DNA of 64,000 nucleotides. It comes from Bacillota bacterium (lineage in GTDB: Bacteria; Bacillota; Clostridia; Lachnospirales; Cellulosilyticaceae). Shown piece after piece: positions 1 through 7,394 of the stretch (the first letter of the stretch is position 1; every line of letters starts with the position of its first letter). Both the position numbers and the translations under genes were made by a program. The DNA lies in assembly GCA_023436395.1 (NCBI GenBank), contig JAEZJJ010000066.1:1-64000 (forward strand), written 5' to 3'. Under the pieces are notes generated by a model that did not search any database, was not told where the DNA came from, and saw nothing but the letters and a program-made list of their open reading frames with translations.

Positions 1-2
1 GA

Positions 3-280
3 CTAAGACAAGAAGAAGAGGCAGAGAGACTAAGACAAGAAGAAGAGGCAGAGAGACTAAGACAAGAAGAAGAGGCAGAGAGATTGAGACAAGAAGCAGA
101 GGCAGAGAGACTAAGACAAGAAGAAGAGGCAGAGAGATTAAGACAAGAAGCAGAAGAAGCAGAAAGATTAAGTCAAGAAGCAGAAGAGGCAGAGAAACTA
201 AAGCAAGAGGAAGAAGAAACAGAGAGATTAAGACAAGAGGCAGAAGAAGAGAGATTAAGACAAGAAGAAAGAGAAGAACA
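3..280 (+). repeat. 27-bp coding tandem repeat (9-residue coiled-coil unit)
   Basis: Degenerate tandem copies of a unit starting agactaagacaagaagaag and ending gaggcag encode RLRQEEEAE variants. The first three to four copies are almost identical and later ones drift (AEEAERLSQ, EEETERLRQ). The repeat continues past the left window edge, so copy number is unknown. Confidence 0.9.
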
Positions 281-1322
281 AGTGCCTCAAAAGAAGAAAA
301 GAAAAACTATATTTAGTATTTCTAGAGAAAAGAAAAAACATAAAGGTATAGTAACTGAATATGAAAAATTAGAAGATAAATTTGCTGAATTAGATCAAGA
401 AATTGATGATGAATTTAGTAGTATAGATAGAATAGGAGAAGCAACTAATTTATATGAAATAGATGAGGATGACACATATAGCTTAGATCAAGAAAATGAC
501 GATGAGGAATACGATGAAGAAGATTATGATCAAGAATATGACGACGAGGAATACGATGAAGAAGATTATGATCAAGAATATGAAGAAGAATATGAACTAG
601 AAGCGGATGATGAGGACTCAGAGGCCCTTCAAATACCTGGATTGCAATTAGATGAAGCTGAAATAGCAGCACTTATTAATCCAAACTTATATAAGACTCA
701 AGAATCAGAAGTAGATAAAGAGAACGAGGTGAATGATTCAGGAAATAATGCGCATATTAGAACTGAAAAAGAAAAGATGCTAGCTGGTGAGCTGTATATT
801 GCCTGGGGAGATGAATTTATTAATGATAAACGAAGGGCAAGGAATCTATTAAAAGAATTTAATAATACGGATGTTGAAGACAAGAAAGCTGCATTGAAGT
901 TATTAAAAGAATTACTAGGTTCTACAGGAGAATACATACATATTGAACCTAATTTTAGGTGTGATTATGGTTATAATATTCATATTGGAGATAATTTCTA
1001 TGCTGGCTATGATTGCGTTATCCTAGATAGTTGCAACGTGACTATAGGAGATAATTGCATTCTATCACCACAAGTAGGAATTTATACTTCTACTTATCCT
1101 TTAAATCCAGATAAAAGGATTGCAGGATATGAATATGCTAAACCTATTACAATAGGTAATAACGTTTGGATAGGTGGAGGCGCCATAATAAATCCAGGAG
1201 TAACTATAGGAGATAATGTAGTAGTTGCACCAGGTTCAGTAGTATTAATGGACATCCCTAATAATGTACTAGTAGGAGGAAATCCTGCCAAGATTATTAA
1301 AGAGCTAGATGATGAGAAGTAA
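3..1322 (+). CDS. Coiled-coil/acidic repeat protein fused to a maltose O-acetyltransferase-like domain (5' truncated)
   Basis: The reading frame is open to the left window edge, so the true start lies outside; only in-frame TTG/CTG codons are visible early. The N-terminal ~90 residues are Glu-rich 9-residue repeats (RLRQEEEAE type) predicting a long charged coiled coil. Next come a basic patch (KKKRKT), a very acidic Asp/Glu/Tyr stretch with a 13-residue unit (EYDEEDYDQEYDD) occurring twice, and then a C-terminal ~180-residue left-handed beta-helix acyltransferase of the Maa/LacA type (MLAGELY, FRCDYGYNIHIGDN, ITIGNNVWIGGGAIINPGVTIG). The catalytic His of this family (THPLD) is replaced by Tyr (TYPLN), so activity is doubtful. 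The acyltransferase fold normally trimerises, so it may serve as an assembly module for the coiled coil. Fold assignment is firm; function is unknown. Confidence 0.8.
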   Translation, partial: LRQEEEAERLRQEEEAERLRQEEEAERLRQEAEAERLRQEEEAERLRQEAEEAERLSQEAEEAEKLKQEEEETERLRQEAEEERLRQEEREEQVPQKKKRKTIFSISREKKKHKGIVTEYEKLEDKFAELDQEIDDEFSSIDRIGEATNLYEIDEDDTYSLDQENDDEEYDEEDYDQEYDDEEYDEEDYDQEYEEEYELEADDEDSEALQIPGLQLDEAEIAALINPNLYKTQESEVDKENEVNDSGNNAHIRTEKEKMLAGELYIAWGDEFINDKRRARNLLKEFNNTDVEDKKAALKLLKELLGSTGEYIHIEPNFRCDYGYNIHIGDNFYAGYDCVILDSCNVTIGDNCILSPQVGIYTSTYPLNPDKRIAGYEYAKPITIGNNVWIGGGAIINPGVTIGDNVVVAPGSVVLMDIPNNVLVGGNPAKIIKELDDEK

Positions 1323-1379
1323 ATCTTAAGGAAATATGATAAAATAATGAGGCATTATAACTTAATAGAGGAGTAGATC

Positions 1380-1697
1380 ATGGAGCATGAATTATTCGAG
1401 ACTAATCTTGAGGCAAGAATTATAGAACGAGAAGGAGACCAAGATTTCTTTATTGAGACTGATTTATATCCTTTAAATCTAATGGTAGATATACCAGAAA
1501 TGTCACGAATTCAATTTCCACTTTCTAGAGCAGTATTAGTTCGGACAACACCATCTTCGAGATGGGTAACCATTCATATTTTAAGAGATGTTGACTTGTT
1601 CTCAAGTTTTGCAAATTTTGAAATGAATTTAGAAGGGAAAAAACTAATTATACAAAAGGAAGATGGATATATTATCATGAAAAAAGAAGACATATAA
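1380..1697 (+). CDS. Small hypothetical protein, 105 aa
   Basis: ATG start follows a good ribosome binding site (AGAGGAG). The protein is acidic and soluble with alternating hydrophobic pattern suggesting beta strands; no signal peptide, membrane segment or motif that I recognise. It lies 57 bp after the acetyltransferase fusion gene and is followed by a terminator, so it is likely the last gene of that operon. Function not assigned. Confidence 0.65.
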   Translation: MEHELFETNLEARIIEREGDQDFFIETDLYPLNLMVDIPEMSRIQFPLSRAVLVRTTPSSRWVTIHILRDVDLFSSFANFEMNLEGKKLIIQKEDGYIIMKKEDI

Positions 1698-1768
1698 TTT
1701 AAGCACACTTTATTATTAATATACTATTATACAAAAATTAATTAATAGGCTATAATAGATAAAAAAGG

Positions 1769-1802
1769 GAAAAGCTGTTAATATATAATGGCTTTTCTTT
1801 TT
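1769..1802 (+). terminator. Intrinsic terminator
   Basis: GAAAAGC/GCTTTTC stem with an AT loop followed by a T-rich run; ends the transcript of the 105-aa gene. Confidence 0.7.
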
Positions 1803-1855
1803 ATGTGTAAAAGTTAATTAATAAACTTGAAAAGACAGTGATAGAAGGAGACAAA

Positions 1856-2740
1856 ATGAGAAAGTTATTGATTACAAAAAAAGAGTTTCTAATGATTTTA
1901 TTAGGGACAACAATACTGGCATTAGGTATTAACTGGTTTACCTCACCATTGGGGCTTGTTGTTGGTGGATTATCCGGTGTGACAATTATAGTAAAGGAAG
2001 TATCGACACAGGTATTAGGCTTTGCTATTCCCTTATGGATTACTAATCTAGTCTTAAATATTCCACTATTTATTATTAGTATTAAGCAAAGAGGATTTGA
2101 GTTTGCTAAAAAATCATTATGGGCAGTAGGATTACTAACAGCTGCACTTTGGTATACAGAGTATATCCCTAATATTTTAGAGGTTAATAATGACCTTTTA
2201 TTAGGGGGCGTATTTGGTGGTGCTCTTCTAGGATTAGGAATTGGAATTGTATTAAGAACTGGTGCTACAACAGGTGGAACAGACATGCTTGCTACTATTA
2301 TTAAGTTTAAACATGATAGATTTCCAATTGCTAAACTAATGCTTGCCATTGATGGGATTATTATACTGTTAGGATTAGTAATCTTTGGTTCAACAAAGGC
2401 AATGTATGCTATTATAGCAGTATTTATTATTTCTAAAGTGATTACCAATGTCTTAGAAGGTGTTAATTATGCAATAGCAGTATTTATCATATCAGATAAA
2501 AATGCGGAAATATCAGAAGCTATTATGAATAAGATTCCTCGTGGTGTAACAGGGATTAAGGCAAAAGGGATGTACACAAAGCAAGATAAAGAGATGTTAT
2601 TTGTAGTAGTATCACAGAAAGAAATTACACGTCTTAGAGAATTGGTAAGAGAAATAGATGAATCAGCATTTGTGACCATAGCTGAAGCAAGGGAAGTATT
2701 AGGTAAAGGCTTTATAGAAGAATATAATTCTCTAGCTTAA
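1856..2740 (+). CDS. YitT family membrane protein (DUF161 + DUF2179)
   Basis: About 294 residues. The start is placed at ATG 1856 because GAAGGAGA lies just upstream; an in-frame GTG at 1838 would put that ribosome binding site inside the gene. N-terminal ~200 residues hold five or six hydrophobic segments with the family signature NWFTSPLGLVVGGLSGV near residues 20-40 and GGTDMLATI near 145. The C-terminal ~70 residues (ITGIKAKGMYTKQDKEMLFVVVS region) match the DUF2179 cytosolic domain. YitT proteins are widespread in Firmicutes with unsettled function; transport or stress roles have been suggested. Monocistronic: a terminator follows. Confidence 0.9.
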   Translation: MRKLLITKKEFLMILLGTTILALGINWFTSPLGLVVGGLSGVTIIVKEVSTQVLGFAIPLWITNLVLNIPLFIISIKQRGFEFAKKSLWAVGLLTAALWYTEYIPNILEVNNDLLLGGVFGGALLGLGIGIVLRTGATTGGTDMLATIIKFKHDRFPIAKLMLAIDGIIILLGLVIFGSTKAMYAIIAVFIISKVITNVLEGVNYAIAVFIISDKNAEISEAIMNKIPRGVTGIKAKGMYTKQDKEMLFVVVSQKEITRLRELVREIDESAFVTIAEAREVLGKGFIEEYNSLA

Positions 2741-2762
2741 AATTTTATAGGTATGTCAATAT

Positions 2763-2812
2763 AAATGGACTATAAAACTAGAACAGATGGACTAGTTTTT
2801 ATAGTCCATTTA
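2763..2812 (+). terminator. Intrinsic terminator
   Basis: Long inverted repeat, AAATGGACTATAAAACTAG pairing with CTAGTTTTTATAGTCCATTT, 10-nt loop, then T-rich sequence. Directly downstream of the YitT gene. Confidence 0.85.
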
Positions 2813-2964
2813 GTATTTTATAGCCATATTCCTTTATGTATAAGAGTAACCATTTATGGAAATGTTGCTAGAGGTATAGACAATTAATATAAAAAGAGGT
2901 ATGATGAATTAAAATGTAAAATATTAACAATAATGTAAAAAATACTTACAAAAGAGGGGATTAG

Positions 2965-3729
2965 ATGCAAGCAGATATAGCATTATTTGAAAATGCTTCA
3001 CGAGAAGAATTTGTAAAAGGATATAGGGAGGAAAAACAAGGATACAGGTGTATCCTATGTGGACAATATTTTACTAAGGGTGAGATTTATCCTTTACATA
3101 GTAAATTATTTGATGCCCATAAGGCAGTTGTATTACATATTCAAGAGACACATCAATCAGTACTTACATATTTACTGAAGATGCCTCCAAACACTATGGG
3201 CATATCAGAGCTACAGTTAGAGCTAATTAATTTATTTGCTGGGGGGTTATCAGATAAGGCAATAGCAGAGTATTTAGGGGTAGCTGGCTCAACAATTAGA
3301 AATCACCGCTATAAGCTAAGAGAAAAAGAAAAGCAGGCTAAAATATTTTTAACAGTAATGGAGTTACTAGAGCAAAAACAGAATAAAAATGATAAGACAA
3401 ATATGTTAGACATAGAACAAGATGACTATTTATGTATGCTTACACCTACGTTAAATATGACAGAGAAAAGTAAACAGAAGATATTAGAAAATCATATCAC
3501 ACCTTATGGCCGGTTAAAGAGTTATCCTAGTACAGAAAGAGCGCAAAAAGTGATATTAGAATATGTAGCAGGGCATTTTGCAAAAGGAGAAAAATACGAA
3601 GACAAAGAAGTTAATCGAATTTTAATGAGCATTTATATTGATTATGCCTTATTAAAACAACAATTATTAGAGTTTGGATTCCTCTGTCGTACAGAAAAAG
3701 GTGGTATTTACTGGGTAAAAGGAGCATAA
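2965..3729 (+). CDS. DUF2087 transcriptional regulator with zinc-finger-like N-terminus and LuxR-type HTH
   Basis: 254 residues, ATG after AGAGGGG. Residues ~28-62 contain C-x2-C (CILCGQYF) and a later H-x4-H (HIQETH), a probable zinc-binding module. Residues ~85-125 form a LuxR/sigma-4-like HTH (ISELQLELINLFAGGLSDKAIAEYLGVAGSTIRNH is the region; key part LSDKAIAEYLGVAGSTIRNH). The C-terminal ~75 residues (GRLKSYPSTERAQKVILEY ... YALLKQQLLEFGFLCR ... YWV) match DUF2087, common in Firmicute regulators. Predicted cytosolic DNA-binding protein. Target genes cannot be read from context; it is monocistronic between two terminators. Confidence 0.85.
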   Translation: MQADIALFENASREEFVKGYREEKQGYRCILCGQYFTKGEIYPLHSKLFDAHKAVVLHIQETHQSVLTYLLKMPPNTMGISELQLELINLFAGGLSDKAIAEYLGVAGSTIRNHRYKLREKEKQAKIFLTVMELLEQKQNKNDKTNMLDIEQDDYLCMLTPTLNMTEKSKQKILENHITPYGRLKSYPSTERAQKVILEYVAGHFAKGEKYEDKEVNRILMSIYIDYALLKQQLLEFGFLCRTEKGGIYWVKGA

Positions 3730-3740
3730 TTTATTAAGGT

Positions 3741-3789
3741 AAAAGATAGCTTATTTCAACAATTAAAGAAATAAGCTATCTTTTATTTT
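3741..3789 (+). terminator. Intrinsic terminator
   Basis: AAAAGATAGCTTATTTC pairs perfectly with GAAATAAGCTATCTTTT, followed by TATTTTG. Confidence 0.85.
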
Positions 3790-3832
3790 GATATGATATA
3801 ATGAAGAAAATATATTATTGGAGTGGAAAATT

Positions 3833-4132
3833 ATGAAACCTATTCATGATGTAGAACAAAAAGTAAAGAGTAAAGTAAAATTACCTAAACAATATCAAGT
3901 GATTATGTTTAATGATGATTATACAACAATGGAATTTGTTATTGAGGTACTGACAAATATATTTAATAAAAATACTATAGAAGCAGAGAAAATCATGATG
4001 GATGTTCATAAAGTAGGACATGGTATAGCAGGTATTTACTCATATGATATAGCGATGACTAAAGCTGGAACAGCAATGTCATGGGCTAAGGAAGAAGGAT
4101 TTCCATTTAAATTAAGTGTAGAAGAGGTGTAG
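3833..4132 (+). CDS. clpS: ATP-dependent Clp protease adaptor ClpS
   Basis: About 99 residues; start set at ATG 3833 behind GGAGTGG (a TTG at 3818 is in frame but lies before the ribosome binding site). Family core is intact: YQVIMFNDDYTTMEFVIEVL, and the HKVGHGIAGIYSYDIAMTKA segment that follows. ClpS binds the N domain of ClpA and delivers N-degron substrates to ClpAP. The stop is 3 bp before clpA, so the two form an operon. Because the downstream clpA is disrupted, this adaptor may be without a working partner in this strain unless the insertion excises. Confidence 0.93.
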   Translation: MKPIHDVEQKVKSKVKLPKQYQVIMFNDDYTTMEFVIEVLTNIFNKNTIEAEKIMMDVHKVGHGIAGIYSYDIAMTKAGTAMSWAKEEGFPFKLSVEEV

Positions 4133-4135
4133 TAA

Positions 4136-5866
4136 GTGTATATTTCAAAGATTGTTAGTGAGCTTATTATTAAGGCAAAAGATCTGGCACATCAATATAA
4201 GCATGAGTATCTTACCCCTGAACATCTACTAGTAATCATGTGTGAGATAAATAGTTTTAGGAAGGCATTTGAAGCTTGCAGCGGCGATGTTCAGGTCTTA
4301 AAGGACAATTTAAAAAATTATTTAGAGGATAATCTAGAAAAGCGAGAAGATATAGAACCAATTGAAAGTTTTAGTTTACAACAAGCGTTTATACGTGCTA
4401 GTGAGCAAGTCATTAATAGTGGTAAAGATGAAATAGGATTAGATCATATCTTAGCAGGTATCATGGTACTTCCTGAAAGCTATGGTGTTTATTATGTTTT
4501 AGAACAAGGTGTTACGCTAAGAGATTTACTATATGAACTCTGTCACACATCAGATGCCCAAATAAGTGAGGAAAGCTCACAGGATGTAGAACAGTTGACG
4601 GAAGAGAACGAGGAAACGATAGAAGAAAAAGGATTAGAGGGGATAGGAAAATATATTACTCATCTAAATAAAGTAGTAGAGAAAAATAATGCACCTCTTA
4701 TTGGACGAGAAGATATATTAATGCGTACGATACAAGTATTATGTAGAAAAAATAAAAACAACCCCATTCATGTAGGTGAGCCTGGTGTTGGAAAAACAGC
4801 TATTACTATGGGAATTGCTAAATTACTTAATGAAGATAAGGTGCCAGAGGTATTAAGAGGTGCTCAGATTTTTAGTCTAGATTTAGGGGCTACCTTAGCA
4901 GGAACACAATATAGAGGAGATTTTGAAAAGCGTTTAAAAAAGATTTTAGATGTGTTAAAAAAGCAATATAAGCCAATTATTTATATAGATGAAATCCACA
5001 ATATTGTAGGAGCAGGATCATTAGGAGCAGGGTCTTTAGATGCATCGAATTTACTCAAGCCTTATTTAACAGAAGGAAGTATTAAATTTATAGGTGCAAC
5101 AACTTTTGAAGAATATAAAAAATATGTAGAAAAGGATAAGGGTTTAGTTAGAAGATTTCAAACTATAGAGGTGCAAGAACCTAGCATAGAAGAGACTATT
5201 GAAATTTTACAAGGTGTGAAAGAAGGGTATGAAGCTTATCATGGTGTGACTTATACAGACGAGGCTATTAGAGGAGCAGTTGAATTAAGTGAGCAGTATA
5301 TAAATGATAGATTTTTACCAGATAAGGCAATAGATTTACTAGATGAAGCAGGGGCATATTATACGTTAAGAAATAAATTAGGAAAAGACTCAAAGAGAAA
5401 ACCTATTATAGATTTATCTATTATAGAGCAAACGCTATCAAAGATATGTCACATACCAAAACAAAAGATAGAAAAAAATGAGATACAGATATTAGGACAG
5501 CTTGAGCAGAAATTAAAGAAACAAGTATTTGGGCAAGATAAAGCTATAGAACAGGTTGTTACAAGTATTAAACTTTCTAGAGCGGGCTTAGGCGATCATA
5601 ATAAACCGACAGCAAGCCTACTTTTTGTAGGACCTACAGGTGTAGGAAAAACGGAAATTGCCAAATGCTTGGCGGAAGAATTAGGGATTAAGCTCATTCG
5701 ATTTGATATGAGTGAGTATACAGAGAAACATACTGCATCCAAGTTAATAGGTTCACCACCAGGATATATTGGTTATGAAGAAGGGGGATTATTAACAGAT
5801 GCTATTAGAAAGACTCCCTATTGTGTACTACTTTTAGAATATCTTTATAAAGATATAGAATTGTAG
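4136..5866 (+). pseudogene. clpA: ATP-dependent Clp protease ATPase subunit ClpA, N-terminal part, interrupted by mobile element
   Basis: GTG start 3 bp after clpS. N domain (~1-145), D1 ATPase with Walker A GEPGVGKTA (~215) and Walker B IIYIDEIHN (~280), then D2 with Walker A GPTGVGKTE (~500). Native sequence ends at CVLLL (codon 567, base 5836), the hydrophobic strand of the D2 Walker B. From 5837 the frame reads nine foreign residues (EYLYKDIEL) and a stop supplied by the insertion. The missing DEIEKAH and C-terminus are found intact at 20508-21059. The truncated product would keep D1 but have no Walker B acid, sensor or ClpP-docking region in D2, so ClpAP function should be lost. Uninterrupted length would be 750 residues, normal for ClpA. 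Confidence 0.93.
5840..5857. repeat. Left-end palindrome of the element
   Basis: ATATCTTTATAAAGATAT lies at bases 5839-5856, a perfect palindrome four bases inside the left junction. The 12-mer TTTATAAAGATA inside it (5844-5855) recurs at the right end (20491-20502). Likely recombinase recognition sequence. Confidence 0.6.
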
Positions 5867-5873
5867 ATGATAT

Positions 5874-5902
5874 AAATGGTATATATAGATAAACCATTTT
5901 TA
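5874..5902 (+). terminator. Terminator-like hairpin just inside the left end
   Basis: AAATGGT and ACCATTT separated by 12 nt, followed by TT. It lies 8 bp beyond the premature clpA stop and would insulate the element from clpSA transcription. Confidence 0.5.
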
Positions 5903-6034
5903 ACTTTAATTTATACATTATCATTTTGCTTATAGTTATACGATAATTGAATATGAATAAACACAATTCTTAACTTGTTTATCTATAGTTATAAGTATTA
6001 ATATATAATATTTATATTTTCTACAATATTGAGT

Positions 6035-6062
6035 TTGTTATAGAAAAATAATAGTATATAAT
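6035..6062 (+). promoter_or_regulatory. Candidate promoter of the recombinase operon
   Basis: TTGTTA (6035-6040), 16-bp spacer, TATAAT (6057-6062), about 32 bp before the first recombinase start. Upstream, TATAGTTATA occurs twice (5931-5940 and 5984-5993) and could be a recombinase- or regulator-binding repeat. Confidence 0.4.
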
Positions 6063-6094
6063 CCTATTATGTAATAGAACATGGGGGGGATAGT

Positions 6095-7375
6095 ATGCAA
6101 GAATATTCATCGATAAACAAATATGTAGTTAGGGAAATTGAGATAAAGGGGAGCCCGGAAGTCGTTATTCTTGATTGTTATGATAATCAAAATAAGGATA
6201 TTTGGAGACCTAGTAGATTAACAGACTTTATTTATAAAGAGTACATGAATAATGCATTAAATACTAAATTAAAGGCGGCAAGAGCAGTAACAGGTTTTAT
6301 GAATTATATTTGTAAAGAAGTTAATTTAGGAGAAGACGAAGCATTTAGAAATTTAAATGCACAGGGACTTTATGGGCTAAAGTTTACTCATTTAGCTAAA
6401 TATTTAAATGACTTAAGTAAATCATCTCAAAATAGCAAACAAACCATTAAAGATAAAGAGAATGTATTACTGAAATTTTATGATTTTCTTTATAAGTCGA
6501 AGATAACGAAAGAAAAGGTATCTAAAAAAGTAGGAGAAATTACAACTACAAGTTCAACAGGAACACATAAGACAAAAAGAGGAAAACAGGTAATTATTAG
6601 TCCTTTTGAAGACAAACATAAGTATCAGATTAAGTATCCTAGTGAAAAAAAAGGACAAAAGATAAGACAAGATTTAAAATATGAAATTTGGACGCAGATG
6701 CTAGAATATGCTGAACATTATTACCCTCAAATTGCGTTTGGATTTGCTATTCAATGCATGGGTGGGCTTAGACAGGGTGAGGTTGTAAATTTAAATAGAG
6801 ATGATGTTACAGTGGTAAGAGAAGATAATATTTTGCTATTAAATATTCAACCAAGACCGGAGTTATTAGCTGATAGAAAAATTAAGAAGAAAAAATCTCA
6901 ATTAAAAAAAGATAAACCAGCAGAACAAATGGTTTTTAATTTTAATAATCGTTTATTTGAAATGTATGAAAATCACCTTAAATATATTGATAAACATGCC
7001 AGTAAAGAGGCGATTAAGTTAAAAGGATTATTTATTGATTTTAATGGGAAATGTATGAGTGGTGACACATATGAAAGTACATTTAGAAAGCTAAAAAAAG
7101 ACTTTATTGAGAAAGTAAGGAAGTACTCAGAAGCAACAGCTAGCGATTTAAGTATGGATTCATGGGGGTCACATATAGGAAGGCATGTATTTACGAATTA
7201 CTTGATAAAGACAGGGGCGATAGATGATATTACAGGAATTCCTGATGATGACTGGCTAAGTTTACTAAGACGGGATAGGCATAGTGAATCTGCAAGAGTA
7301 TATATTGATAAAAAAATATTAGTGCAAAATATCAATCAGGTTATTAATAAATTAAGTCAGGCAGCTAAATATTAA
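6095..7375 (+). CDS. Tyrosine recombinase/transposase 1 (TnpA-like), 426 aa
   Basis: ATG after a G-rich ribosome binding site (GGGGGGAT). N-terminal ~170 residues are an all-helical core-binding-like domain (ARAVTGFMNYI). The catalytic domain shows the Arg-I box GGLRQGEVV (~228), the H-x-x-R box HIGRHVFTNYL (~359-362) and a final RHSESARVYI with His (~395) and the presumed nucleophile Tyr (~403). All expected catalytic residues are therefore present. It would cut and exchange strands at the element ends. First gene of a four-gene operon; the second starts 19 bp later. Comparable in size and position to TnpA of Tn554. Confidence 0.88.
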   Translation: MQEYSSINKYVVREIEIKGSPEVVILDCYDNQNKDIWRPSRLTDFIYKEYMNNALNTKLKAARAVTGFMNYICKEVNLGEDEAFRNLNAQGLYGLKFTHLAKYLNDLSKSSQNSKQTIKDKENVLLKFYDFLYKSKITKEKVSKKVGEITTTSSTGTHKTKRGKQVIISPFEDKHKYQIKYPSEKKGQKIRQDLKYEIWTQMLEYAEHYYPQIAFGFAIQCMGGLRQGEVVNLNRDDVTVVREDNILLLNIQPRPELLADRKIKKKKSQLKKDKPAEQMVFNFNNRLFEMYENHLKYIDKHASKEAIKLKGLFIDFNGKCMSGDTYESTFRKLKKDFIEKVRKYSEATASDLSMDSWGSHIGRHVFTNYLIKTGAIDDITGIPDDDWLSLLRRDRHSESARVYIDKKILVQNINQVINKLSQAAKY

Positions 7376-7394
7376 TAGGAGAAATAAGAGATCA

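Noticed and set aside
3..280. CRISPR-like or non-coding tandem repeat
   Set aside because: The repeat is contiguous, has no spacers and stays in one reading frame encoding a heptad-like coiled coil.
445..672. Minus-strand coding sequence opposite the acidic repeat
   Set aside because: His/Leu/Ile-rich translation is the mirror of the GAT/GAA-rich repeat; no ribosome binding site.
1801..2448. Long minus-strand reading frame opposite the YitT gene
   Set aside because: Antisense shadow of a well-conserved membrane protein, no start signals.
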